Source of the DNA: Cytobacillus praedii
GTDB lineage: Bacteria > Bacillota > Bacilli > Bacillales > Cytobacillaceae
DNA: 64,000 bases
Direction of reading: 5' to 3'
NCBI RefSeq assembly: GCF_001439605.1
Contig: NZ_LMBX01000002.1
Location: forward strand, 1 to 64,000
Made by a program: the position numbers and the translations under genes. The notes under the pieces were generated by a model that saw only the letters and a list, made by a program, of their open reading frames with translations, did not search any database and was not told the origin of the DNA. The first letter of the stretch is position 1; each line of letters opens with the position of its first letter. This document shows, piece by piece, positions 45,278 to 54,222 of this stretch.

Positions 45278-45606
45278 TTCGATATTCAATTGCCTATGTT
45301 TTTATAACCTCTGGAGTTATGAAATTAGTAAGTGATGAGCTAGGCAGTTATTTTATCAGTTTAGGCCTGCCTTTTCCCCTCTATCTATTGTATGCTGTTT
45401 CACTCATAGAGATTGTCTGCGGCATTCTTATCTTGGCTAATAAACAGGTTAAAAATGCGACAATCCCTCTTATCACCATTATGGCTGCAGCACTGCTGCT
45501 GACTAAAATTCCACTTCTTCACACCGGATTCATGCCATTTGCTTTTAATGCCAGGCTAGATCTCATCATGCTCGTCTTACTATTCATTCTTTATAAACGT
45601 CCATAA
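45274..45606 (+). CDS. Small DoxX/MauE-like membrane protein
   Basis: The 110-residue protein has four hydrophobic helices and the DoxX pattern IRYSIAYVFITSGVMKLV at the start and SLIEIVCGILILANK centrally. The frame is open far upstream, but that part is not protein-like. No ribosome site precedes TTG 45274; the only good one serves the overlapping mini-ORF. A minus-one shift would join the two into a natural DoxX N-terminus. The gene may therefore be coupled, shifted or slightly damaged. Confidence 0.65.
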   Translation: MIRYSIAYVFITSGVMKLVSDELGSYFISLGLPFPLYLLYAVSLIEIVCGILILANKQVKNATIPLITIMAAALLLTKIPLLHTGFMPFAFNARLDLIMLVLLFILYKRP

Positions 45607-45609
45607 ACG

Positions 45610-45648
45610 TGTCCACGAGCGGTGTGAGTCACTAGCCGTGGACATTTT
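45610..45648 (+). terminator. Terminator after the small DoxX gene
   Basis: An 8 bp stem (TGTCCACG with CGTGGACA) with a long loop is followed by TTTT. Confidence 0.65.
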
Positions 45649-45752
45649 CTACCCGTTTGTCTGTAAGTGTTTACATTTTTTAGTGTATGCACACGTTGGC
45701 CTCTTTTACTATCGCATGGAAACAATATATGATTACTGCATACATAACAACA

Positions 45753-45786
45753 AAAAAAGGCTCAGTTCTATAACTGAGCCTTTTTC
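45753..45786. terminator. Terminator of ctaB
   Basis: A 12 bp stem (AAAGGCTCAGTT, loop CTAT, AACTGAGCCTTT) is flanked by As and Ts and works in both directions. It lies 10 bp after the ctaB stop. Confidence 0.88.
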
Positions 45787-45795
45787 AAATATATT

Positions 45796-46728
45796 TTAAT
45801 TAAATATAGGCAGCGTAACAATCACCATCATCACAAATAAGATCGTTATATAATTAACCGAGTAAAGGAAATTCACATGTGCCCACTTCATGTCATCTTT
45901 AGTGAAAAACCCGCTTATACTCACAGCAAGCCAGCCAAGATTAATTAATGTGGCAATCACCATGAATACAGTTCCGAGAGAAGCTAGGAAGAATGGCAAT
46001 GGGAGCAAACAAGCGATATAAATGACCATTTGCCGTTTTGTCATTTCAAATCCATATACAACTGGAAGCATTGCAACCTTTGCAGCCTCATATTCTTTAT
46101 GCTTCTTCATAGCAATAGCAAACGTATGCGGCATTTGAAAAATAAAGAGGATAAGGAATAATACAATTGGAACTAAATGAAAACCAGATTCAATAGCAGT
46201 CCATCCGATCAGGGGCGTAACTGCTCCTGAAACACTGCCGATCACCGTATTTAATGTGTATTTTCTTTTTGACCACATTGTATATAACACAACATAGACG
46301 AACCAGCCAATAAACGCATAGATGACCGCTTCAAAAGTTGTAAAAAGCAAAAAGATAAAACCGATGATGGATAAAGAAATCCCCAATGCCAAAACTACTT
46401 TTAAAGAGATATTCCCTGTCACGGTTGGACGGTGTTTTGTTCTGTCCATAATCGTGTCAATATCCACATCATACCAATTATTTATAATGAGTGCACCAGC
46501 CATAACCAGTGTACTTCCAATCATCGTTAACAAAAATAATGGCCAATGATCAATAAAAGAAGCACCAGTAAAATAAAGAGCTAGCCAAAATCCGCTAAAA
46601 ACCGGCAGAACATTAGCAATTAACACTGGCGCTTTAAAAAGTGCTCTAAGATCAGTAAGCAACGATGAAGTATTTTGATTATTTGATAGAGCAGCCTTCT
46701 GTGGAGATGGCGCTATTTCTTTATTCAT
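45796..46728 (-). CDS. ctaB: CtaB, heme O synthase (protoheme IX farnesyltransferase)
   Basis: The 310-residue UbiA-family prenyltransferase adds farnesyl to heme B, giving heme O for terminal oxidases. It has about nine membrane helices. The first Asp-rich motif NNWYDVDIDTIMDRTKHRPTV is at about residues 87-107, and the HTFAIAMKKHKEYEAAKVAMLP loop follows. ATG 46728 follows GGGGAGGAT. It is not in a ctaCDEF cluster here, so it could be a second copy. Confidence 0.92.
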   Translation of the reverse strand: MNKEIAPSPQKAALSNNQNTSSLLTDLRALFKAPVLIANVLPVFSGFWLALYFTGASFIDHWPLFLLTMIGSTLVMAGALIINNWYDVDIDTIMDRTKHRPTVTGNISLKVVLALGISLSIIGFIFLLFTTFEAVIYAFIGWFVYVVLYTMWSKRKYTLNTVIGSVSGAVTPLIGWTAIESGFHLVPIVLFLILFIFQMPHTFAIAMKKHKEYEAAKVAMLPVVYGFEMTKRQMVIYIACLLPLPFFLASLGTVFMVIATLINLGWLAVSISGFFTKDDMKWAHVNFLYSVNYITILFVMMVIVTLPIFN

Positions 46729-46957
46729 CTATATCCTCCCCAAAGAACTTGTTTTAAAAATTCATATACAATGTTACTTCATTTTCAATAAAAAGTCATT
46801 TTTATTCGACTAAAAAGATGTTATTTCTATATATTTTTTAATTCCAATTTTTAATGGACGATATAATCTCTAAATAATATTGATACATTAATAGTTTATG
46901 CTTGCAGATCGCTATTCTAAAAATGAAAACCCGAAACCCAGAAAAATATCCACAACA

Positions 46958-46990
46958 AAAAAAAGCAGGTGATTATAGCCCGCTTTTTTC
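46958..46990 (-). terminator. Terminator of the STAS-like gene
   Basis: A short interrupted stem (AAAAGC.GG with CC.GCTTTT) is followed by an extended T-run on the minus strand. Confidence 0.6.
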
Positions 46991-46994
46991 ATTA

Positions 46995-47357
46995 TTACAA
47001 GTTGTATGCTTCTTCCAAAGAACCAACAAATGTACCTTTGAAGTTCACTTCTTTCACACATTTTTCAACTTGTTTTTTAAAAATCTCAGAATTTGGATTT
47101 ACAATTACTAGCTTTTTAAACTTTGCTCTTAAATAAATTTTTAAGACAGCAATAATATCTCCCATTACATTCTTTTCAACCGGTTCCTGTTCACGAGCAT
47201 CCACGATCAATTTATAACTCGAGGGATTAATCGTATTTACCATTGTTTGAAACTCGCTCAAGTATACTTTAGCATCCTCTTCTTTAAAGAAGCCACTCAC
47301 TTTTACATACACTGTATCTTTCTCATCCTGTAATGTAATATCGTACAATTTACCCAA
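46995..47357 (-). CDS. STAS-like small cytosolic protein
   Basis: The 120-residue protein alternates strands and helices (YDITLQDEKDTVYVKVSGFF, SYKLIVDARE, FKKLVIVNPNSEIF) in the order of a SpoIIAA/STAS or DUF2969-like fold. I do not see the conserved phosphorylatable Ser of anti-anti-sigma factors. TTG 47357 has GGAGG 7 bp upstream and fits the domain start better than the upstream ATG at 47471. Family and role are uncertain. Confidence 0.65.
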   Translation of the reverse strand: MGKLYDITLQDEKDTVYVKVSGFFKEEDAKVYLSEFQTMVNTINPSSYKLIVDAREQEPVEKNVMGDIIAVLKIYLRAKFKKLVIVNPNSEIFKKQVEKCVKEVNFKGTFVGSLEEAYNL

Positions 47358-47493
47358 GACTTTTCCTCCAAAAATTACGCCTAATCTGAAATATTTAATA
47401 TTATTATACATAAAATTGCAAGTTTCGACAAATTCCCCTAAATTTCTTAACAATAAAGACCCGTCATCCATATGACGAGCCTAAAGTAAATAG

Positions 47494-48471
47494 TTATTCA
47501 GTCCCGAGTGATACTCCAAGTTTTTTTAGATACTGCCGATAGGCAATACTCATTCGGTCACATTTTAATGAAAGTTCCACCTGCAAATCAAGCGGTAAAT
47601 CCTCCGGTTTCTGATTTTCGACGATTGGCTTATCCTGAGCAAAAATCATATCCTGAAAATCAATAATTTCCTGGTCAGTTGTACCCGTTTTATAGTTAAA
47701 TGACATGATTCCATAGGCGATTGACTTTCCTTCTGCAACCGGAAGAATGGTAAGTAAAATCGTCATCTTATGGTTCGTATCCGGATCCCTTTTTGTGAAT
47801 CTAACTGTTAAAGGACGGACAATTTCATATGTGTAGTACACATCCTTTGATTGCCCTGTACCATCTGGATCAGGCTGGAATACGGCAATTTCATCGGAGA
47901 ATATCCGATCTTCCTCTATATTCACATTGTAATCTCCAATAACCGGGTGCTCTTGTACGCCAAGAAATCCTTCATGAATAAAAGATAAATGGCCAACATC
48001 AAGAAAGTTTTCAACAATTCTTGGAGGATTGGCATTGACCTCCTGTGGCCCCCACAATACATTGCGGTAGTTATCATCCGCAAATTCCGGATATGAAAAA
48101 AATTTCGGATTGTTGTTATTAAAATTCACCCAAACAAAGCCATAAGCTTCCTTGCATGAGTATTTTATCGCTTTCGCTTTTAATGGGATCGATCTTCCTT
48201 CTGGGAGCTGCGGGATCTTAGTGCACGTCCCCTCTGAATTGTATTCCCACCCATGATAGGGACAAACTAGATTCCCATCTTTCACACAGCCTAATGAAAG
48301 TGCAGCTCCTCTATGAATACATAAATCTTTGAAAACATGGATTCCTTCTTCATTTCGGAAGAGTACGATTCTTTCTCCCATTAATACGACCTGAACCGGC
48401 TCTTCTTTTATATCTTCTGATTTACATGCAACCATCCAATCACTACGTAAAACATTATCTTCGACAATCAT
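47494..48471 (-). CDS. Rieske non-heme iron oxygenase, alpha subunit
   Basis: The 325-residue oxygenase has a Rieske 2Fe-2S domain with C51-I-H53 and C70-P-Y-H73. The catalytic domain has a mononuclear Fe site D158-VG-H161-LSFI-H166. The layout matches VanA-type demethylases and pheophorbide-oxygenase-like enzymes. It needs a reductase, and none is encoded nearby. ATG 48471 follows AAGGGGAA. It is divergent from a purine/uracil-type permease with CGAAC motifs between them, so a nitrogen heterocycle is a possible substrate, but this is inference. Confidence 0.88.
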   Translation of the reverse strand: MIVEDNVLRSDWMVACKSEDIKEEPVQVVLMGERIVLFRNEEGIHVFKDLCIHRGAALSLGCVKDGNLVCPYHGWEYNSEGTCTKIPQLPEGRSIPLKAKAIKYSCKEAYGFVWVNFNNNNPKFFSYPEFADDNYRNVLWGPQEVNANPPRIVENFLDVGHLSFIHEGFLGVQEHPVIGDYNVNIEEDRIFSDEIAVFQPDPDGTGQSKDVYYTYEIVRPLTVRFTKRDPDTNHKMTILLTILPVAEGKSIAYGIMSFNYKTGTTDQEIIDFQDMIFAQDKPIVENQKPEDLPLDLQVELSLKCDRMSIAYRQYLKKLGVSLGTE

Positions 48472-48541
48472 TTTTACATTCCCCTTCACAGCTAATTTAT
48501 CTCTATTGTATGAAGGGCATCTTCTAAAGTCAACAAAAACA

Positions 48542-48639
48542 CGAACATTAAATTATTATTTTTAAAAAATGTACGTAATTTATATTTACTTTTACAACTT
48601 CCTTATTTATAATTCAATTATAGTTTTTAACACACGAAC
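48542..48639. promoter_or_regulatory. Two CGAAC motifs in the divergent region (possible PurR half-boxes)
   Basis: ACACGAACATT (from 48540) and ACACGAACAGT (to 48641) both contain the CGAAC core of PurR boxes. They are in the same orientation about 93 bp apart, and no inverted partner is obvious. No purine riboswitch core is visible in the 295 bp region. Confidence 0.3.
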
Positions 48640-48766
48640 AGTGTTTACTTTCCTGAAACTGAGATAAACTATTTCATTTCAAGAGATTCCACAACTTTAC
48701 TGTATTTTGTTATTCTTTATTCTTTTCATAAATTAACTAAAACTAGTAATGGAGGAGATTTATTCA

Positions 48767-50104
48767 GTGGAACAAAACAAGCAAAACACGAACAATATAA
48801 TTGGAGTAGATGAAAAGATTAGTTGGGGCAAGGCTTTTTTACTTGGTATGCAGCATGTACTGGCAATGGATTTATATATTGCTCCCATTATTATTGCTGG
48901 CTTACTCGCATTAGATTCAATGAATACAACCTTTTTCATTCAAATGTGTTTTCTCGCGGCAGGTCTTGCAACACTCATCCAAACAATCGGCGGCCTGCGC
49001 TTGCCTGTCGTTCAGGGTCCATCCTATGTACCGATTGGGGCACTAGCAGCAATTGGCGGCAAACTTGGACTTGGTGCGGTATTTGGAAGCCTGCTTCCAG
49101 GAGCATTAATCATCGCCATCCTCGGCTACCCGCTTAAGTGGTTCGCAAAAGCTGTTCAAAAGATTATTCCGCCGCTTGTTGGAGGAACAGTTATAGTGAT
49201 TGTCGGAATTTCATTAATGCCGAGTGCTTTCAATAGTATATATAGTGCACCAGGAAATATTGGGCACAACGTGTTAATTGCATTTGTTTCTGCAGCCGTT
49301 TTAATCATCTGTATTCTTCTTGGCCGAAAGAAAAAAGGATATGGTACCTTCTTCCGCCTAGTTTCAGTTATCCTAGCCATTATAGCTGGAACAATAACTG
49401 CTTCCTTTTTTGGTACAGTTGATTTCTCTTCTGTTAAACAGGCAGCTTGGTTTTCTCTTCCTAGCTTTTTCCCATTCGGGAAACCTGTATTTGATTTACA
49501 AGCTATTCTAACAATGGTATTTATCTATTTAGTCATTTTAATAGAAACAACTGGAACATGGTTTGTTGTTTCTACGGTAACAGGCAGTGAACTGAATGAG
49601 AAAAGATTAAATCGTGCATCTTTCGGAGAAGGAATTGGCTGTTTCGTTGGCTCTCTTTTCGGGGGAACACCAATGACTGGATATTCCTCCAATGCTGGAA
49701 TTATCGCTATTACAGGTGTAGCCAGCAGAATGGCCATCATTAGTGCGGGGATCATACTCGTCGCATTAGGCTTAATTCCAAAATTATCCGCTGTCATCAC
49801 ATGTGTTCCGGAACCAGTCATCAACGGAATTTTCGGTGTCGTTTGTGTTGCAATTGTCATGAACGGACTAAAGGTCATTCAAAATGTAGTGATCGACGAC
49901 CGCAACATGATGGTAATTGGTGTGCCAATCTTATTAACAATCGGCACAATTGTTCTACCAAAGGAACTTTTATATAGCGTGCCTGACTTTGCCAATTATA
50001 TTTTATCTTCTGGAACAGCAGTTGGAGCCATCGCTACGGTCATTCTTAATTTGATCATTCCAAAAGAACGAGAAAAAGCGGTTGCCGCAGGTGAGGTTCA
50101 ATAA
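48767..50104 (+). CDS. NCS2-family nucleobase permease (uracil/xanthine type)
   Basis: The 445-residue carrier has about 12-14 membrane segments and NCS2 landmarks: LGMQHVLAMDLYIAPIIIAG near the start, GPSYVPIGALAAIGG, and GGTPMTGYSSNAGIIAITGVASR in the substrate region. It is a proton symporter for a purine or pyrimidine base. I chose GTG 48767 after GGAGGAG; the upstream ATG overlaps that site. The substrate cannot be decided from sequence. Confidence 0.9.
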   Translation: MEQNKQNTNNIIGVDEKISWGKAFLLGMQHVLAMDLYIAPIIIAGLLALDSMNTTFFIQMCFLAAGLATLIQTIGGLRLPVVQGPSYVPIGALAAIGGKLGLGAVFGSLLPGALIIAILGYPLKWFAKAVQKIIPPLVGGTVIVIVGISLMPSAFNSIYSAPGNIGHNVLIAFVSAAVLIICILLGRKKKGYGTFFRLVSVILAIIAGTITASFFGTVDFSSVKQAAWFSLPSFFPFGKPVFDLQAILTMVFIYLVILIETTGTWFVVSTVTGSELNEKRLNRASFGEGIGCFVGSLFGGTPMTGYSSNAGIIAITGVASRMAIISAGIILVALGLIPKLSAVITCVPEPVINGIFGVVCVAIVMNGLKVIQNVVIDDRNMMVIGVPILLTIGTIVLPKELLYSVPDFANYILSSGTAVGAIATVILNLIIPKEREKAVAAGEVQ

Positions 50105-50112
50105 ACATACAG

Positions 50113-50144
50113 AAAAGACAAGCTTCTAAGAGCTTGTCTTTTCC
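50113..50144. terminator. Bidirectional terminator between permease and nagB
   Basis: A perfect 12 bp stem (AAAAGACAAGCT with AGCTTGTCTTTT) with a six-base loop lies 9 bp after the permease stop and just before the nagB stop. Confidence 0.88.
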
Positions 50145-50146
50145 AT

Positions 50147-50851
50147 TCATCTATCATCTATATTCAAATCAGTTAATACAATAACATTCTGATGCTGCAA
50201 AAGACTTGTTACTGGTATTTCCTCCGTTATTTCCCCATTTAATAGTGCTTCCAATGCAAATCTTTTTTTCTCACCTATAGCTATTAGCAGAATACTTTTT
50301 GCTCGGAGAATAGTAGAGATTCCCATCGTAATAGCCTTTTTAGGCACCTCTTCAATTGAATTAAAAAACCGTGCATTCGCTTCCCTTGTTGATTCAGCAA
50401 GTTCAACAACATGGGATTCACTGCCAAACGGTGTTCCTGGTTCATTAAAACCGATATGGCCATTTTCACCAACCCCTACAATTTGAAGGTCAACCGTTAA
50501 CGACTTTAATAATTCTTCATAAGCATTTGCTTCTTTTTGAATATCTTTCGCTTCTCCATTAGGTATATTAGCCGCTTTAAATGGCTTCGCATCAAAAAGC
50601 TGCCTTTTCATATACGAATGATAGCTTTCGGGATGATCCCTCGGAATACCTACATATTCATCTAAATTTACGCTTTGACAATGAGAAAAATCTAATGTGC
50701 TGTTTCTTAGATTCTCGTAAAGCGGAAGCATTGTCCCTCCAGTTGCTAAGCCGAACGTCTCTGCACCGTTCTTTAAATGATTTGAAATAATGTCAACTGC
50801 CCTTTTGTACAATTGTTCTTGATTTTGGATGATTTCTAATTTTATAGCCAC
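50147..50851 (-). CDS. nagB: NagB, glucosamine-6-phosphate deaminase
   Basis: The 234-residue enzyme converts GlcN-6-P to Fru-6-P and ammonia, the last step of amino-sugar catabolism. It has the phosphate loop GLATGGTMLPLY, NLDEYVGI with the catalytic Asp, and GVGENGHIGFNEPG with the active-site His/Glu. The short C-terminus matches monomeric Bacillus-type NagB without the allosteric tail. The GTG start is immediately preceded by AAGGAGAGG. It follows mupG across a terminator, so it may need its own promoter. Confidence 0.94.
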   Translation of the reverse strand: MAIKLEIIQNQEQLYKRAVDIISNHLKNGAETFGLATGGTMLPLYENLRNSTLDFSHCQSVNLDEYVGIPRDHPESYHSYMKRQLFDAKPFKAANIPNGEAKDIQKEANAYEELLKSLTVDLQIVGVGENGHIGFNEPGTPFGSESHVVELAESTREANARFFNSIEEVPKKAITMGISTILRAKSILLIAIGEKKRFALEALLNGEITEEIPVTSLLQHQNVIVLTDLNIDDR

Positions 50852-50914
50852 CCTCTCCTTCCAATATCTTGAATTAATTCATAATAGTGCTACATATGTA
50901 TTCCATAATACATT

Positions 50915-50949
50915 AAAAAGGATTGAGCAATCAAACATGTGCTCAATCC
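50915..50949 (-). terminator. Terminator of the PTS-mupG operon
   Basis: A 10 bp perfect stem (GGATTGAGCA with TGCTCAATCC) is followed by five Ts on the minus strand, between mupG and nagB. Confidence 0.82.
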
Positions 50950-50961
50950 CCTATTAGCCTC

Positions 50962-52053
50962 TTAATCATCTATTTTTTCAAAACTGAATGATTCCCATGG
51001 CTCGATTTGATCGAGTAAATAGCGTTCATCGGGAACTACTTTCGCTACAACATTTGTACAGCCTGCATTTGACATAGCTTTTAAGGCGATTTGCAGCTCC
51101 CCTTTATAGCGGATGTCTAAATCATTATCTATTGTGATATCCCCTCTCTCTATATTCCGAGTATCATGAGGTGGAAAGGAACCATTTTTATATTTTACTC
51201 GCGGCTGTGTACTTCGAATGACATATTCAGATACATCGCCTCGATTAAAATGTGGTTCATCGAATATCACTTTGTTCTCTAATGAACTTGTCAGAGGGAA
51301 TGTTTCAACTCTTATCTCAAGCTTATTGCGATTCAAACGCCCCAACGCCTCAATTTCTTCCCTCGAAGCATACATATTTCCAATGATTAAATCATCGATC
51401 AAACCCGTGTGCCATAGATCCTTCGCTTGAACAACAATTGGCAGGTGACGATGTTCCTCTAATGTCGGCAAGCCATACGGCGTCTCTTCCCAAGGACCAA
51501 ATTTCGCATCCTTTGAAGAAATCATCGCTGCTGTCCGAATATGATTCTTCTTAAAAAGCATAGAACTTTTGATAAAATGACTGCGTGAAAGCCCAGTATA
51601 CTTCCTTGGATAAAAGTTATGACAGCCAACAATATTCTCGAGATTCGGCTTATAAGACAAGACATTTTCCACGTACTTTGTCCCATTGCTGCAATTTAAC
51701 TCTATTTTCATATTCGAAGCATCCAGTGACATGAAAGCTTCCTCCTGGCCTGAAAATCCCATATCTAATCGTAAACCATCTAAATAATAGGATTTCTTAA
51801 GCTGCGAAATTTCCCGGAAGGTTAATCCAATTTCCTCCAAGACTGCCGGAGCAACATCTGCAAAAATTTCAAATCCAAGTGTATGCGCGAATTGATTAAG
51901 CTGCTGAAGCTTTTCTCTCTGTTCATCATTTTTTAAAGACATTAAGCAGGTAAATATTCGATCAAAACCGTTCGCATATGCCAGCTCCATATATTCCTTT
52001 ATGTCATTTAACGTACCATGCTGAGAATAAATAGAAATTCCTAATCTCTTCAT
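50962..52053 (-). CDS. mupG: MupG-like 6-phospho-N-acetylmuramidase (DUF871)
   Basis: The 363-residue DUF871 protein has a TIM-barrel-like N-terminal domain (about 1-235, starting LGISIYSQHGTLNDIKEY) and a cyclophilin-like C-terminal domain (about 245-360). The characterised staphylococcal homologue MupG hydrolyses MurNAc-6-P-GlcNAc, giving MurNAc-6-P and GlcNAc in peptidoglycan recycling. Here it starts one base after the PTS EIIC stop, so the imported phosphodisaccharide is its probable substrate. It may act on a related phosphoglycoside. Confidence 0.85.
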   Translation of the reverse strand: MKRLGISIYSQHGTLNDIKEYMELAYANGFDRIFTCLMSLKNDEQREKLQQLNQFAHTLGFEIFADVAPAVLEEIGLTFREISQLKKSYYLDGLRLDMGFSGQEEAFMSLDASNMKIELNCSNGTKYVENVLSYKPNLENIVGCHNFYPRKYTGLSRSHFIKSSMLFKKNHIRTAAMISSKDAKFGPWEETPYGLPTLEEHRHLPIVVQAKDLWHTGLIDDLIIGNMYASREEIEALGRLNRNKLEIRVETFPLTSSLENKVIFDEPHFNRGDVSEYVIRSTQPRVKYKNGSFPPHDTRNIERGDITIDNDLDIRYKGELQIALKAMSNAGCTNVVAKVVPDERYLLDQIEPWESFSFEKIDD

Positions 52054-52054
52054 C

Positions 52055-53353
52055 TTATACCCTCAGGTTACTAGACGATTCGATATGATTGTCTTTTGAT
52101 TTTCCTGTCTTCGCAGCTTTGTTTGCCATGGCAACAAACGGCAGATAAATGCAGACCGCAACTACAATTAGAACAACACTTAATACTGCTCCCTGCCAGG
52201 ATTGGGTAACTAGGAAACCATTAATGACTGGCGGCGTTGTCCAAGGTGCAGCAATGGTTGCCGCTGGTACCAGCCCCACTTTTGTTGCAAAATAAGCAAT
52301 AGAGACATTAACCATTGGCGTCAAAATAAACGGGATAAATAATACTGGATTCAATACGATTGGAAGCCCAAAAAGTAAAGGCTCATTAATATTAAAAAGA
52401 CCTGGTCCAGCGGATAAATTTCCAACCGTGAGATAATGTTTATTTCTTCTCGCTATTATGAACATTGCGATAATTAATGAGATAGTTGTGCCTGATCCAC
52501 CCATATTAACAAAGGCATCAAAAAATGGTTTATTAATAATATACGGAGCTACTTCTCCTGCAGAAAGTGCGGCAACGTTCGCATCAATTGCTGGAAGATT
52601 AATTGTTTGCATAAATGGATCAATGATGTTAGCCCCGTGAACACCAAAAGTCCAAAGGAATGCAGGGATGAATGCAAGAATCAATGCGGCAAGCCATGTA
52701 TTCGTTAACCCCATAAATGGTTCTTGAACCGCTGTATAGAATGAACCTATAATATCTGGAATATTGAAGCCTGCTGAAATGATCGTACGAACTAATGCAA
52801 ATGCAGCAATCGTGATCATTGCTGGCAGCAAAGCAGCGAATGACTTCGAAACAGCTGGAGGTACACTGTCAGGCATCTTAATCAATAAGCGGCGATTGCC
52901 TGATAATCGAGAAAATAGCTCTGAAGAAAGCAAAGCAATGATAATTGCAACAAATATACCACCGGTTCCTGTTGTCAGCCCTGATAGACCACCTTCTCCA
53001 AATGTTCCAAATGTCATATAACTTGCAAAACCAATTACACCTGCCGAAAGGCCGTCCTTGTCATAGCTTTTAGCTAAGTTATAAGCAATCGTGAAGGATA
53101 GCAAAAGGGAAATAATCCCGAATGTCGCTCCCCACATATTCCCTCCCCACTGTGTCCATGTTGCATGATCCCAAATGGAATCAAGGAGGTTCTGATACGC
53201 TTTAATGGGCAGGCTATTTATTAATACTGCAAAGGAACCAACAATTGTCAGTGGCATGATTGCAATAAAGCCATCACGAATAGCCACTAAATGACGCTGA
53301 TTGCCTATTCGTGCTGCAACAGGTACAAACCTTCTTTCTAAAAAACCGAACAT
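52055..53353 (-). CDS. PTS EIIC component, lactose/cellobiose family
   Basis: The 432-residue permease has the CelB/LicC layout: N-terminal FLERRFVPVAARIGNQRHLVAIRDG, about ten membrane segments, and NINEPLLFGLPIVLNP, the conserved NEP substrate motif. It carries the sugar that EIIB phosphorylates. ATG 53353 has AAAGGAGTG 8 bp upstream. It lies directly before mupG. The family handles beta-disaccharides such as cellobiose and chitobiose; context points to an amino-sugar disaccharide. Confidence 0.9.
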   Translation of the reverse strand: MFGFLERRFVPVAARIGNQRHLVAIRDGFIAIMPLTIVGSFAVLINSLPIKAYQNLLDSIWDHATWTQWGGNMWGATFGIISLLLSFTIAYNLAKSYDKDGLSAGVIGFASYMTFGTFGEGGLSGLTTGTGGIFVAIIIALLSSELFSRLSGNRRLLIKMPDSVPPAVSKSFAALLPAMITIAAFALVRTIISAGFNIPDIIGSFYTAVQEPFMGLTNTWLAALILAFIPAFLWTFGVHGANIIDPFMQTINLPAIDANVAALSAGEVAPYIINKPFFDAFVNMGGSGTTISLIIAMFIIARRNKHYLTVGNLSAGPGLFNINEPLLFGLPIVLNPVLFIPFILTPMVNVSIAYFATKVGLVPAATIAAPWTTPPVINGFLVTQSWQGAVLSVVLIVVAVCIYLPFVAMANKAAKTGKSKDNHIESSSNLRV

Positions 53354-53400
53354 TCCCAACACTCCTTTTAAATTTTATATGGCTAACATCTAATTAGATG

Positions 53401-53721
53401 TTATTCCTTTTCCAATCTTTCATATAATTCAATTATTTCTTTTGCTAAATCACGAAAAGTAATTGAATTCATCAAATGATCCTGTGCATGAATTAACATC
53501 ATCGACACTTCTACTTTTTCTCCTCGAGCTTCTTGTGTCAGCAATGCTGTTTGGGAATGATGTGCTTCTACAAGTGACTGATTAGCCAGCTCTATTTTTT
53601 CTTTAGCTGCGGCAATTTCTCCTTTTTTTGCAAGCTGTATGGCTTCCATACAATCGCTCTTTGTGTTTCCGCTATGCAGGATCAGTCCCATAATTGCTTG
53701 CATTAACTCTGACTCTTCCAT
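53401..53721 (-). CDS. PTS EIIA component, lactose/cellobiose family
   Basis: The 106-residue helical protein has the active-site segment MMLIHAQDHLMNS, where H78 is the phospho-acceptor and H82 is the conserved partner. It receives phosphate from HPr and passes it to EIIB. It starts at ATG 53721 (AGGAGTGG upstream), 14 bp after EIIB. Confidence 0.93.
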   Translation of the reverse strand: MEESELMQAIMGLILHSGNTKSDCMEAIQLAKKGEIAAAKEKIELANQSLVEAHHSQTALLTQEARGEKVEVSMMLIHAQDHLMNSITFRDLAKEIIELYERLEKE

Positions 53722-53735
53722 CTTGTATCCACTCC

Positions 53736-54047
53736 TTATCCAATTAACCCGAGGGCATGCTTCAAGACATTAGCCCCATTCATCATTCCATAGTCTGCCA
53801 TATTAATAACATCTATTGGAAAATGCTTATCTTTATATTTTGTTTCAAAAGAACTCTTTAAATAGCGTACTTGCGGCCCAAGTAAGAGCACATCTACATC
53901 TTTACTTCCTAGGTTTTTATCAACCTCACTTTCTGAGATCGCAAAAATATCAGCTTCTATATTTTGCTCCTCAGCTGCTTTTTGCATTTTTGTTACGAGT
54001 AAGCTTGTGCTCATTCCAGCTGCGCAAACTAACATAATACATTTCAT
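53736..54047 (-). CDS. PTS EIIB component, lactose/cellobiose family
   Basis: The 103-residue protein carries the phosphocysteine loop LVCAAGMSTSLL with C8. It transfers phosphate from EIIA to the incoming sugar. It is the first gene of the PTS-mupG operon, with a cre site and two NagR-like palindromes in the 203 bp upstream. Confidence 0.93.
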   Translation of the reverse strand: MKCIMLVCAAGMSTSLLVTKMQKAAEEQNIEADIFAISESEVDKNLGSKDVDVLLLGPQVRYLKSSFETKYKDKHFPIDVINMADYGMMNGANVLKHALGLIG

Positions 54048-54070
54048 ATTAAAACGCCTCCCTTGTTTGT

Positions 54071-54084
54071 TGTAATCGCTTTCT
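54071..54084 (-). promoter_or_regulatory. cre site (CcpA) upstream of EIIB
   Basis: The minus strand reads AGAAAGCGATTACA, which fits TGNAANCGNWNNCW except at the first base. It lies 24 bp before the EIIB start codon, downstream of the likely promoter, where CcpA with HPr-Ser-P would act as a roadblock. Confidence 0.55.
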
Positions 54085-54105
54085 TAGATTGAGAATATCA
54101 TCTAT

Positions 54106-54117
54106 TGGTATATACCA
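54106..54117. promoter_or_regulatory. NagR-like operator a before the PTS genes
   Basis: TGGTATATACCA is a perfect palindrome built from the same TGGTATA half-site as the operator before nagA. Confidence 0.5.
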
Positions 54118-54210
54118 CAATCTATTTTTCAGTATATTCATTCTATTATTCTTCTATGAAAAAATTGGACTAGCTGGTAAATGGCTGTAAATCCTTATCA
54201 TAATGTGAAC

Positions 54211-54222
54211 TGGTATAGTCCA
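54211..54222. promoter_or_regulatory. NagR-like operator b before the PTS genes
   Basis: TGGTATAGTCCA contains one good TGGTATAG half-site and a diverged partner (GTCCA). It lies about 105 bp upstream of operator a, just after the GNAT gene. Confidence 0.4.

Noticed and set aside
48490-48766. Purine riboswitch before the NCS2 permease
   Set aside because: The conserved core and P1 pairing are not seen in the upstream region.
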